DNA from: Salinilacustrithrix sp003476595
GTDB taxonomy: Bacteria > Actinomycetota > Acidimicrobiia > Acidimicrobiales > Salinilacustritrichaceae
Assembly (NCBI GenBank): GCA_963972525.1
Contig: CAXAUZ010000004.1
Coordinates: 1-64,000, forward strand
Reading direction: 5' to 3'
DNA length: 64,000 nucleotides
Shown piece by piece: positions 50,013 through 57,597 of this stretch. A program made the position numbers and the translations under genes. Position 1 is the stretch's first letter; the number at the start of each line of letters is the position of its first letter. The notes under the pieces were generated by a model. That model was not told the origin of the DNA. It did no database searches and saw only the letters and a list, made by a program, of their open reading frames with translations.

Positions 50013-51321
50013 CGAGCTCGGACACGACCTGCTTGAACTTGCCGGTCCGCTCCAGCGGGAGGTCTGTGACGGTGCGCGCGGCGACCGGCCGGCACAGCAC
50101 CGACCCGTAGGCCTGCTCGACCCGGTGGAGGAGGTCGGCGACCTCCTCGCGTCGGGCATCGGCCGTCACCAGGATGCTGACGGTGCAGGCTCCGTCAGTG
50201 CCCTGGCGAACCTGGTAGCGGCGGATCATGGCGGTCCCGGTCTCTGCGGGGAGCACGGCGCTCATGAACAGCCGCTCCGCAGCGCGAGTCGAACCGTCGC
50301 CGGCGACGAGCCTGTCGAGATCCCGGCCGTCGATGGACGCCAGCGCGGGGAGGGCGTGCCCGCACCGGCACGGACGGTCTGCGAGGGTGGCCCGGTCGCC
50401 CGTTCGGTAGCGCAGGTAGGGCATGTGCGGGTTCCAGAGACCGGTCGTCACCAGGTGCCCTGACTCGCCGGGCGCGGCCGGCCGGCCGTCGTCGTCCAGC
50501 ACCTCGACGATGACCGACTCGTGGTCGACGTGGTACAGGTCCGAAGCCCTGCACTGCCCGGCGACGGGGCCCTGCTCGACCATCCCGTAGACGTCGAAGG
50601 GCGCCGCGCCGAGCCCCCGCTCGATGGTGGCACGATCCTCGGGAGTCAGTGTGGCGCCACCGCTCACGACTGCCCGGAGGGTCAGGCCGGCTGGTGCGGC
50701 GGCGGCGATCTCGGAGAGCACGTGGGGCTTCCCGACGAGCACGTCCGGCCTCGCCCGCTGGATCAGTCGGAGCTGATCGCCGATGGAGGTCGTGACGGGA
50801 TCCATCGTCGAGATCCGTCGGCCGGTGAGCCGCCACAGCGGGCTGACCCGGTCGTTGCTCTCGGCTGCGGCCCGGAGCGTCAGGTGGCGCGACCAGGGCT
50901 GCAGACCCTGGCTGCGTCGCCGTCTCATCCAGAGCACCCCGCGCCACCAGCTCGAACCATGGGTCAGCTCGGTCGTGACGGCATGGCCGGTGCTGCCGCT
51001 CGAGGAGTGGCTGATCACCGGGACGTCCCCGGTCGCCGAGGAGCGCCGGTCCGGGATCGGCACCGCCTGGATCACCTCGCGCCCGATCACCGGGAGGGAG
51101 CCGAGGTCGTCCAGCGAGTGCACGGGTTGCAGGCCCCTGTAGAGCGGGATGGTTCTTCGGGCGTGCTGGACCATGCGGACGAGCCGGTCGAGCTGCATCG
51201 CGCGCACGTCGTCCCACGGGCCAGCAGCTGACCGCTCCAAGCGACGGAGCTCGCGCCAGGTGCCGAGGAGCATGGGCGGATCGTCTCCGTGCCTCGTGGG
51301 CAGGCCGGCGGGTCCGGGCAC
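50005..51321 (-). CDS. PaaK/CapK-like adenylate-forming enzyme (group A, copy 4)
   Basis: 438 residues from GTG. Motifs: ISHSSSGSTGHAVTTEL, LVGKPHVLSEIAAAAP, FDVYGMVEQGPVAGQCRASD with YHVDHE, YRTGDRATLADRPCRCGHALPALASIDG and the late Lys in ERTGKFKQVV (K428). It retains all expected motifs for adenylation of a carboxylic acid. TATCGT lies 7 nt before GTG 51321. It is the first gene of a minus-strand unit with the group B gene at 48444 and is divergent from the gamma-glutamyltransferase gene. Confidence 0.75.
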   Translation of the reverse strand: MPGPAGLPTRHGDDPPMLLGTWRELRRLERSAAGPWDDVRAMQLDRLVRMVQHARRTIPLYRGLQPVHSLDDLGSLPVIGREVIQAVPIPDRRSSATGDVPVISHSSSGSTGHAVTTELTHGSSWWRGVLWMRRRRSQGLQPWSRHLTLRAAAESNDRVSPLWRLTGRRISTMDPVTTSIGDQLRLIQRARPDVLVGKPHVLSEIAAAAPAGLTLRAVVSGGATLTPEDRATIERGLGAAPFDVYGMVEQGPVAGQCRASDLYHVDHESVIVEVLDDDGRPAAPGESGHLVTTGLWNPHMPYLRYRTGDRATLADRPCRCGHALPALASIDGRDLDRLVAGDGSTRAAERLFMSAVLPAETGTAMIRRYQVRQGTDGACTVSILVTADARREEVADLLHRVEQAYGSVLCRPVAARTVTDLPLERTGKFKQVVSELGG

Positions 51322-51328
51322 CGCGCCG

Positions 51329-51361
51329 ACGATACCCGGCGGGCCTCTCCCTCCGTACGCT
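51329..51361. promoter_or_regulatory. Divergent leaderless promoters (CapK copy 4 / ggt)
   Basis: Minus strand TATCGT (51334-51329) is 7 nt before the GTG at 51321. Plus strand TACGCT (51356-51361) is 9 nt before the ATG at 51371. Confidence 0.5.
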
Positions 51362-51370
51362 CTGACCGGC

Positions 51371-52912
51371 ATGGGACGCGCCGGGATCTCCACTGACCAC
51401 CACCTCGCCACGGAAGCGGGAGCAGCCGCCCTGCGCGCCGGTGGGACGGCCGTGGATGCGATCATCAGCGCGGCTGCGGTCTTGTCCGTGGTGTCACCCC
51501 ACAGCTCCGGCCTCGGCGGCGACGCGTTCGCCATCGTCACGCCCGCAGGTTCGCCCGTCGAGGTCCTCGAGGCGGTCGGTCGGGCGCCGTCGGGCGCCGA
51601 TCCGGCGGGCCTGCGGAAGGAAGGTCTCGATCGTCCACCCGCAGTGCGGGACATGCGGTCCGTCACCGTGCCGGGCTGCGTCGACGGCTGGTTCGCCCTC
51701 CACGAGCGGTTCGGCCGATTGCCCGTCGCCGAGCTCCTCGAGCCCGCCGCGGCTTGGGGCCGACGGGGCTTTCCCGCCTCGCCCGAGCTGCTGGCCGTCC
51801 TCGGACGGATTCCAGACGACGCCGAGGTGCGCCCCGGGTTCGCTCCCTCGGGCGCCGACGGGCTCGTGCGCCCGGCCGACCTGGCTCGCACGATGCAACA
51901 GCTGGCCGAGGGGGGCCGGGACGCGTTCTACGCCGGCGACTTCGCCGCGGCGCTGGTGGCCCGATCGCCCGAGCTCTTCGCGCCCGAGGACCTTGCTCCG
52001 GTGCACTCCCGATGGCGGGCACCGCTCGTGGTGCCGGCCCTGGGTCACCTCATCCACCTGCCACCCCCGCCGTCGCAGGCGTACGTGACCGGTGCGGCCG
52101 CCTCGGTCGCCGGGGCGCTCGCCCTCCCGAGCGATCCCTCGTCACCGCTGTGGCCGCACCTCCTCTCGGAGGCCGTGCTGGCGTGCGCCCACGACCGTGA
52201 GCAGCGGCTGCACGAGGGGATGGACGGCGTCGCCGAGCTCGCCGACGCCGAGCTGCGCCGTCGAGCGGCATCGGTGCGCGACGACCGCACCTGGGAGGGC
52301 AGGCTGCCACCGTCCGCTGGGTGCACCACCTACCTCTGCGCGGTCGACAGTGAGGGCATGGGTGTCTCCTACATCCAGTCCATCGCCTCGGTGTTCGGGT
52401 CCCAGCTCGTCGTCGGGGACACCGGTGTCGTGCTCCACAACCGTGGCCAGGGGTTCTCGCTGGAGGCAGGGCACCCGGCCGAGCTCGCCCCGGGGCGCCG
52501 TCCACCGCACACGCTGGCACCCGCACTCGTGACTGACGTGGGCGGGGCGCTCACCGCCGTGCTCGGCACCAGGGGAGCAGACGCTCAACCGCAGATCGTG
52601 CTGCAGCTGCTCGTGAGGTTGCTGATGCACCGCCAGAGTGCCGGGAAGGCGAGCGGATCGGCACGGTGGCTGCTGACGCGACGGGGCGACCCCTTCAGCA
52701 CCTGGCGAGGGGACGGGCGACCGCAGACCAGGGTGGAAGCGGGCGCACCCCCAGCCTGGGTGGACGGCCTGCGGGCACGCGGCCACGACGTGTCGGTCGC
52801 ACCTCCTGGTGACCCGGCGTTCGGGTCGGCCCACGTCATCACGGCTGGAGACGACGGTGTCGACGCCGCCGCCGACACCCGGACGTCGACGTCCGCATCA
52901 CGAGTCCTGTGA
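51371..52912 (+). CDS. ggt: Gamma-glutamyltransferase family protein (Ntn hydrolase)
   Basis: 513 residues. Family landmarks: DHHLATEAGAAALRAGGTAVDA, VVSPHSSGLGGDAFAIV, SVTVPGCVDGWFALHERFGR and the self-cleavage region SAGCTTYLCAVDSEGMG, where a Thr becomes the N-terminal nucleophile, followed by SYIQSIASVFGSQLVV. These enzymes cleave or transfer gamma-glutamyl groups or related amides. No signal peptide is visible at the chosen start, unlike the secreted glutathione enzymes, so it may work inside the cell on a locus intermediate. The stop overlaps the GTG of a small ORF (GTGA). Confidence 0.85.
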   Translation: MGRAGISTDHHLATEAGAAALRAGGTAVDAIISAAAVLSVVSPHSSGLGGDAFAIVTPAGSPVEVLEAVGRAPSGADPAGLRKEGLDRPPAVRDMRSVTVPGCVDGWFALHERFGRLPVAELLEPAAAWGRRGFPASPELLAVLGRIPDDAEVRPGFAPSGADGLVRPADLARTMQQLAEGGRDAFYAGDFAAALVARSPELFAPEDLAPVHSRWRAPLVVPALGHLIHLPPPPSQAYVTGAAASVAGALALPSDPSSPLWPHLLSEAVLACAHDREQRLHEGMDGVAELADAELRRRAASVRDDRTWEGRLPPSAGCTTYLCAVDSEGMGVSYIQSIASVFGSQLVVGDTGVVLHNRGQGFSLEAGHPAELAPGRRPPHTLAPALVTDVGGALTAVLGTRGADAQPQIVLQLLVRLLMHRQSAGKASGSARWLLTRRGDPFSTWRGDGRPQTRVEAGAPPAWVDGLRARGHDVSVAPPGDPAFGSAHVITAGDDGVDAAADTRTSTSASRVL

Positions 52913-53085
52913 AGTCGGCGGTGAGCAGCGGGAGGGCAGGTTCGACGACCTCTCGCGGCGAACTCATCACCTTCGCAGCCGTGGCCGGCGGCCTGGCGCT
53001 GCCGCTGCTGGCCACGCCGGCCGGCGCCGTGCAGGAGACCGACACGGTGGCTGACGGTCATCGGGCGAGCGCCGGCGGCACGTAG
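52909..53085 (+). CDS. Small ORF encoding a duplicated CWB2 signal peptide (relic or tiny secreted peptide)
   Basis: 58 codons from a GTG that overlaps the ggt stop by 4 nt. The product has a Sec-type signal: ITFAAVAGGLALPLLATPAGA, then only VQETDTVADGHRASAGGT. DNA at 52987-53045 is identical at 58 of 59 bases to 59996-60054, the signal peptide of the CWB2 gene at 59933. Similarity fades upstream but keeps register from 52967. After the matching segment the CWB2 repeats are absent. Either this is the stub left by deletion of a CWB2 gene, or the copied signal now exports an 18-residue peptide. The TAG stop is also the start of the next gene's -10 box. Confidence 0.5.
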   Translation: MKSAVSSGRAGSTTSRGELITFAAVAGGLALPLLATPAGAVQETDTVADGHRASAGGT

Positions 53086-53088
53086 TCT
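53083..53088 (+). promoter_or_regulatory. Leaderless -10 (TAGTCT) for the ABC importer operon
   Basis: TAGTCT ends 9 nt before the ATG at 53098. Its TAG is the stop codon of the 52909 ORF. Confidence 0.5.
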
Positions 53089-53097
53089 GCACCCCCC

Positions 53098-54120
53098 ATG
53101 TGGACTGACCGCGTTCGACTCGTCCGGTTCCTCATCGTCCTGCTCGGCGCGGGAGCACTCCTCGCGGCGTGTGGAGGATCGTCCGACGAATCCGCCGCGG
53201 GGTCAGGCCTGCGGGAGCTGACGCTGGTCGCACCATCACCGTCGCTCCACTACGCGTCGATCCAGGTCGCGATCGACGAGGGCTTCTTCGCCGACGAGGG
53301 TCTTGATGTTGACCTCACGACGATCACCGGACCGACCTCGGGTCACGTCTCTGCGGTTCTGTCCGGTGAGGCGTGGGGCTTCGCCGGGGGCTTCGAGCAC
53401 GTGGTGCTCTCGAACGAGCGGGGCTCCGACCTCCGGGCGGTCTTCTCCTTCGCCTCCCGGGTCACGAACGCCATCGTCGCCGCAGACCCGGACTTCACCC
53501 TGGGCGACGACCCTGCAGCTGCGCTCGCCGGCACGCGCATCGGTGTCAGCGAGGTCGGTCGAAGCCCGCACTTCCTCATCCGCGCCTACCTGGAGTCGCT
53601 CGGGCTGGACCCGGATCGCGACGTGACGTTGCTGGAAGGGGCCGAGAGCGCTCGCCTGGCTGCGCTCGAGAGCGGCCAGGCGGACCTGGCGGTCGTCGCC
53701 GAGATCCCGGCCGCGCAGGGGATCGCTGATGGTCGCTGGGAGGACATCGTCTTCGACCTCTCCGACTTCGGGCCGTACCTCCAGCCGGTCATCGGTGTGA
53801 CACAGTCGACGATCGAGCAAGACGAAGAGACGGTGGCCGCCTTCGTTCGAGCGCTCATCCGTGCCCAGCAGTGGATCTATGACGAGCCCGACGCAACGCT
53901 GGATCACGTGCTGTCGTTCTACGGCGACGCGGATGAGGCCGCCGTGGGGGGCGCGCTCGACCGGGCAATCGAGCGCGGACTCTGGACGAGGGACGGTAGG
54001 CCCACGAGCGAAGCCTTCGAGCGGGTCAGCGAGCTCGCCAGCTACCTCGCGGAGCAAGATGTCGACCAGATCGATGCATCGGCGTCCTTCGACCAGCGAT
54101 TCGTCGGTGGAGGCGGTTGA
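53098..54120 (+). CDS. ABC importer substrate-binding lipoprotein (SsuA/ThiY/NMT1-like)
   Basis: 340 residues. A lipoprotein signal ends in the lipobox LLAACGG (Cys near residue 24). The binding domain shows the NMT1/SsuA pattern: LHYASIQVAIDEGFFADEGLDVDL, GFAGGFEHVVLSNERGSDL, GVSEVGRSPHFLIRAYLESLG and AALESGQADLAVVAEIPAA. It captures a small organic ligand outside the membrane and delivers it to the permease at 54913. Relatives bind sulfonates, thiamine precursors or aromatic acids. The last is attractive here because the locus holds many acid-activating enzymes, but the ligand is not predictable. Confidence 0.85.
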   Translation: MWTDRVRLVRFLIVLLGAGALLAACGGSSDESAAGSGLRELTLVAPSPSLHYASIQVAIDEGFFADEGLDVDLTTITGPTSGHVSAVLSGEAWGFAGGFEHVVLSNERGSDLRAVFSFASRVTNAIVAADPDFTLGDDPAAALAGTRIGVSEVGRSPHFLIRAYLESLGLDPDRDVTLLEGAESARLAALESGQADLAVVAEIPAAQGIADGRWEDIVFDLSDFGPYLQPVIGVTQSTIEQDEETVAAFVRALIRAQQWIYDEPDATLDHVLSFYGDADEAAVGGALDRAIERGLWTRDGRPTSEAFERVSELASYLAEQDVDQIDASASFDQRFVGGGG

Positions 54121-54124
54121 CCCT

Positions 54125-54922
54125 GTGGCTGCGCTGACGATGGCCGGGGTCAGCAGGTCCTTCGTGGACGGCGACCGATCGGTAGAGGCGGTGCGCACGG
54201 TCGACCTCTCCGTGGGTGACGGCGAGCTGGTGAGCCTCGTCGGCCCGAGCGGGTGTGGGAAGACCACGTTGTTCAACATCGCGGCGGGGCTGCTCCGCCC
54301 CGACACCGGCGAGGTCTTGGTCGACGGCCTGCCGCTGGCAGAGAACCGCCACCTCGTGGGCTACATGCTGCAGAAGGACCTGCTCCTCCCGTGGCGCACG
54401 GTCCTCGACAACGTCGCACTCGGGCTCGAGGTGCAGGGTCATCGTCGGCGAGAGGCCCGAGACCAGGCCCGTCCACTGATGGAGCGCTTCGGGCTGTCGG
54501 GCTTCGAACGGCACTACCCCGCCCAGCTGTCAGGTGGCATGCGACAGAGGGCTGCGCTCCTGCGCACGCTGCTCACCGACCCGTCGCTGCTGCTCCTCGA
54601 TGAGCCCTTCGGCGCGCTCGATGCCCAGACGCGGATGCTCATGCAGGAGTGGCTCCTCGCGGTCAAGGAGCAGACGGGGTCCACTGTGTTGCTGGTGACG
54701 CACGACGTCGAAGAAGCGGTGCTGCTGTCGGACCGCGTCTACGTCATGTCCGCTCGCCCGGGTCGGATCCTCAGCTGTGTGGACATCCCTCTCGGACGGC
54801 CGCGCCGTCTCGATCGCATCCCGGATGCTGAGGTGGCTCACCTCAAGCGCTCGCTCCTGGACCTGCTCCGAGACGAGAGCCGTCGGGCGCTGTTGCGGCC
54901 CGAGGTCAAGCCATGGCATTGA
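54125..54922 (+). CDS. ABC importer ATP-binding protein (SsuB/TauB-like)
   Basis: 265 residues. Walker A VGPSGCGKTTLF, Q-loop YMLQKDLLLPWRTVLDNVAL, signature QLSGGMRQRAALLRTL, Walker B LLLLDEPFGALDAQT and the switch His in VTHDVEEAVLLSDRVYVM are those of nitrate/sulfonate/taurine-type importers. GTG 54125 is chosen because GGAGG at 54109-54113 lies 11 nt before it. GTG 54107 and ATG 54140 are alternatives. It energises the permease encoded by the overlapping next gene. Confidence 0.9.
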   Translation: MAALTMAGVSRSFVDGDRSVEAVRTVDLSVGDGELVSLVGPSGCGKTTLFNIAAGLLRPDTGEVLVDGLPLAENRHLVGYMLQKDLLLPWRTVLDNVALGLEVQGHRRREARDQARPLMERFGLSGFERHYPAQLSGGMRQRAALLRTLLTDPSLLLLDEPFGALDAQTRMLMQEWLLAVKEQTGSTVLLVTHDVEEAVLLSDRVYVMSARPGRILSCVDIPLGRPRRLDRIPDAEVAHLKRSLLDLLRDESRRALLRPEVKPWH

Positions 54923-55800
54923 GGGAACAGGATCTGGATCTCGTCGACATGGGTGTTCCGGCCCGCGTCTCCCAGCGAAGTACGGCTCGCCGTCGCCGGC
55001 CGGTGCACGATCGCGCGCCGGCGCGGCGGTCGACCGTCGTCCTGCTGCAGGTCGTCACCCTCGGGCTGCTGATCGCGGCGTGGGAGGTCGCGGTGCGAGT
55101 CGGCCTCATCGACCCGTTCTTCTGGAGCCAGCCCTCGGAGGTCGTCCGAGAGGGACGGGCCTACATCCCCTCGGCGGCTGCGCGCGCCGATGCGCTCTTC
55201 ACACTTCGGTCGACGCTCATCGGGTTCGTCATCGGGAACACGATCGGTGCGTCGATCGGCCTGTCGCTCTGGTGGTCTCGGCTCGGAGCGCGGGTGGTCG
55301 AGCCGCTGATCGTGTCCGTGCACGCGATCCCGAAGCTCGCCTTCGCGCCGCTCTTCGTCATCGTGTTCGGTCTGGGGACCCAGTCGAAGGTTGCCATGGT
55401 GGTCGCCCTGACGGTCGTGTCCGCAGCCTTGAGCTCCCACGCCGGGACGAAGGCGGTGGATCCCGATCTGGTGGCGCTGCTGCGGTCGCTCGGGGCCTCG
55501 CGTCTGCAGGTCTTCCGGCTGGTCGTGCTCCCATCGAGCGCGCCATGGATCCTCGCCGTGATGCGGCTCAACATCGGCCTGGCACTGACCGGTGCGATCG
55601 TCGGCGAGATGGTCGGTTCCCGAGAGGGCCTGGGGCGGATGATCTTCCACGCAGGGACCGTGTACAACGTGGGCAAGGTCTGGGTCGGAGCCCTGCTGCT
55701 CGCCGTGCTGGCGATGGGGATGTACGCCACGATCGGGTGGCTCGAGCGGCGGGTGCTCGGTGGCTTCCACCTCTCGGATGGTGGCTCGACTCGCCGGTGA
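54913..55800 (+). CDS. ABC importer permease (SsuC/TauC-like)
   Basis: 295 residues. About six membrane helices begin at residue 40 (VVLLQVVTLGLLIAAWEVAV). The EAA-type coupling loop LVALLRSLGASRLQVFRLVVLP, the upstream HAIPKLAFAPLFVIVFGLG and the downstream ALTGAIVGEMVGSREGLGRMI match the SsuC/TauC family. A basic 40-residue N-terminus (RSTARRRRPVHDRAPARR) is cytoplasmic. It overlaps the ATPase gene by 10 nt and ends 3 nt before the convergent CapK-like gene. Confidence 0.9.
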   Translation: MALREQDLDLVDMGVPARVSQRSTARRRRPVHDRAPARRSTVVLLQVVTLGLLIAAWEVAVRVGLIDPFFWSQPSEVVREGRAYIPSAAARADALFTLRSTLIGFVIGNTIGASIGLSLWWSRLGARVVEPLIVSVHAIPKLAFAPLFVIVFGLGTQSKVAMVVALTVVSAALSSHAGTKAVDPDLVALLRSLGASRLQVFRLVVLPSSAPWILAVMRLNIGLALTGAIVGEMVGSREGLGRMIFHAGTVYNVGKVWVGALLLAVLAMGMYATIGWLERRVLGGFHLSDGGSTRR

Positions 55801-55803
55801 GGC

Positions 55804-57372
55804 TCAGGGCACAAGGGCCTGGAAGGGCAGGGTCTTGCCCGAGCGCGCTGGCACCGGCTCCGAGCGTTCGACGACCAACGATCGGCCCGGTGTCCACACG
55901 CCCAACGCCATCGTCCCGAGCTCATCGAGTCGGAGTTCCTCCTCGATGGCGCGTACGACCGCCTCGCCGTCGATCGGCCCGATAGCCGGAGCGACGCGGA
56001 GCACGACGGTGGCAGCTCCGTCGGGGTTTGACTCAGCGAACTGGTAGTGCGCAGGACTCCCGCCGAACCGTTGTGGCAGTACCTCGTCGACGAGCCGTTC
56101 GAGGGCCTCGCCGTGGAGCGTCGTGCCACCCGCGACGACCTTGGACATGCCGCGCACGCCCCGGATCGCGCGCCCGCAGGCCGCTGGGATCCGACCGCCG
56201 CACTCCGGGCCGGAGAAGATCTCGCCGTAGTCGTCATTCTCGGTGTTCAGGAGGACCTGACCAGCTGACAGCAACAAGCTGGTCCAGAGCAGCGCGTCGA
56301 CCTCGACCCCGTCGGGGCGAGTGCGCCGCCGCTGGATGACGCCGTGGTCATGGTCGATGAGGTGCATCTCGTCACCCCGACACTTCAGACACGACGCAGC
56401 GACCATGCCGGAAGGCGAGAACGCGAAGACCTGGACCACGGCTGCCCCGGACTGCTCGATCAGGCGTCGACGTCCGGCTGTGAGCGGCTCCCCGCCACAA
56501 CGGAGCACGACACCCTCGAGGGTGGCACCGACGTCGATCGCGTGCTGGGCGAGTGCGACTGCGGCGCTGGTGTAGGTCGGAACCAGAACACGCTCCGCCG
56601 TCGCGAGACGGGCGAGGCACCACGACAGGACCGTGCCTGGGTCCGACACGGGCACGTGGACAGGGGCCGGCACGGGCCTGCCGTAGAGCCGTGACAGCGG
56701 CGGGAGGAGCCCGTTGGCGATCCGCTTGCGACGGGCGGCAGCGGACGGGTCGGTTGGGCTGAACCATCGCTCCGGAGGCGTGCCGAGCGCAGTCGCGCTG
56801 AGGACGGAGGAGAGACCAGCGGACCCGGGTAGAGCAGGGAGCCACACGCAGGTGGGAGCGTCCGCGACCTCCCACAGGTCGAGCAGGAAGGCGTAGCCCT
56901 TCGCTCGCTCACGGCGCAGGTGGAAGCTCGACCCGGAGGCCGTCCCCGTGGAACGGGTGCCGCCGGAGGACGCGATGTAGTCGGCCCGCACGAGCGGGTT
57001 GGCGAAGTCCGGTGGCGAGAACTCGAACGTGGCGCTCCCCCGACGTGCGGGCACGTGCCCGGTGTACTCCTCGTACGCGACGTAGACGCCTTCGTCGCGG
57101 AGGGTCTCGAGCGCGGGTTCGAGACCGCTGCCGGTCACCAGGGCGGCCACGTCCGGCGGCTCCAGCCCCGCATGGGCGAGGAGCTTGCGGTGCGGACTCT
57201 CGGGGATCGGCCAGACGAGTCGGTCCAGCGCGTCGAGGAAGTGCTGGTCGCGTCGACACCAGCGGGCCTGGACCTCGGCGATGGCCTCCGCTCGATCGAT
57301 CGGTTGACGGAGGAACGTCCGGAGGCCACGGGCGAATCGCACGGCCTGCAACGGAGTCGACGGGAGCTTCAT
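55804..57372 (-). CDS. CapK-like adenylate-forming enzyme, group B, copy 3
   Basis: 522 residues, the same length as the 48444 protein. Motifs: ASSGGTRSTGTASGSSF (phosphate loop), ERWFSPTDPSAAARRKRIAN, TYTSAAVALAQHAIDVGATL, QVFAFSPSGMVAASCLKCRG with EMHLIDHD, VLLNTENDDYGEIF, GGSPAHYQFAESNP and terminal SGKTLPFQALVP (K513). The CxxC followed by paired His could bind zinc. TAGTGT lies 9 nt before the ATG. It faces away from the CWB2 gene at 57598 and is separated from it by 225 nt. The activated acid is unknown. Confidence 0.75.
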   Translation of the reverse strand: MKLPSTPLQAVRFARGLRTFLRQPIDRAEAIAEVQARWCRRDQHFLDALDRLVWPIPESPHRKLLAHAGLEPPDVAALVTGSGLEPALETLRDEGVYVAYEEYTGHVPARRGSATFEFSPPDFANPLVRADYIASSGGTRSTGTASGSSFHLRRERAKGYAFLLDLWEVADAPTCVWLPALPGSAGLSSVLSATALGTPPERWFSPTDPSAAARRKRIANGLLPPLSRLYGRPVPAPVHVPVSDPGTVLSWCLARLATAERVLVPTYTSAAVALAQHAIDVGATLEGVVLRCGGEPLTAGRRRLIEQSGAAVVQVFAFSPSGMVAASCLKCRGDEMHLIDHDHGVIQRRRTRPDGVEVDALLWTSLLLSAGQVLLNTENDDYGEIFSGPECGGRIPAACGRAIRGVRGMSKVVAGGTTLHGEALERLVDEVLPQRFGGSPAHYQFAESNPDGAATVVLRVAPAIGPIDGEAVVRAIEEELRLDELGTMALGVWTPGRSLVVERSEPVPARSGKTLPFQALVP

Positions 57373-57381
57373 GATCCGCGG

Positions 57382-57387
57382 ACACTA
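57382..57387 (-). promoter_or_regulatory. Leaderless -10 (TAGTGT) for the 55804 CapK-like gene
   Basis: On the minus strand TAGTGT ends 9 nt before the ATG at 57372. Confidence 0.45.
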
Positions 57388-57458
57388 GATCCGTCACCGG
57401 TCGACTCGGGACTGGGAGAACGCGTTCACAACTGCCCGAAATCGGTCAGATGCGAGGG

Positions 57459-57487
57459 TTGGGGACACCCTGGCGCGGCCCTATGGT
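57459..57487 (+). promoter_or_regulatory. Primary-sigma-type promoter of the 57598 CWB2 gene
   Basis: TTGGGG (57459-57464), 17-nt spacer, TATGGT (57482-57487). The transcript would carry a leader of about 105 nt. GGAG at 57585-57588 lies 9 nt before the ATG. Confidence 0.6.
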
Positions 57488-57597
57488 GACCGTCGGTGGG
57501 AGGCCCGTCACGGACAGTCCGTGCGAACGCGCGAGGTCAGCGACCTGGCGAGCGGGCCCGGTGCACGTCACACGTCACGACTCAGGAGATCTCTCTC

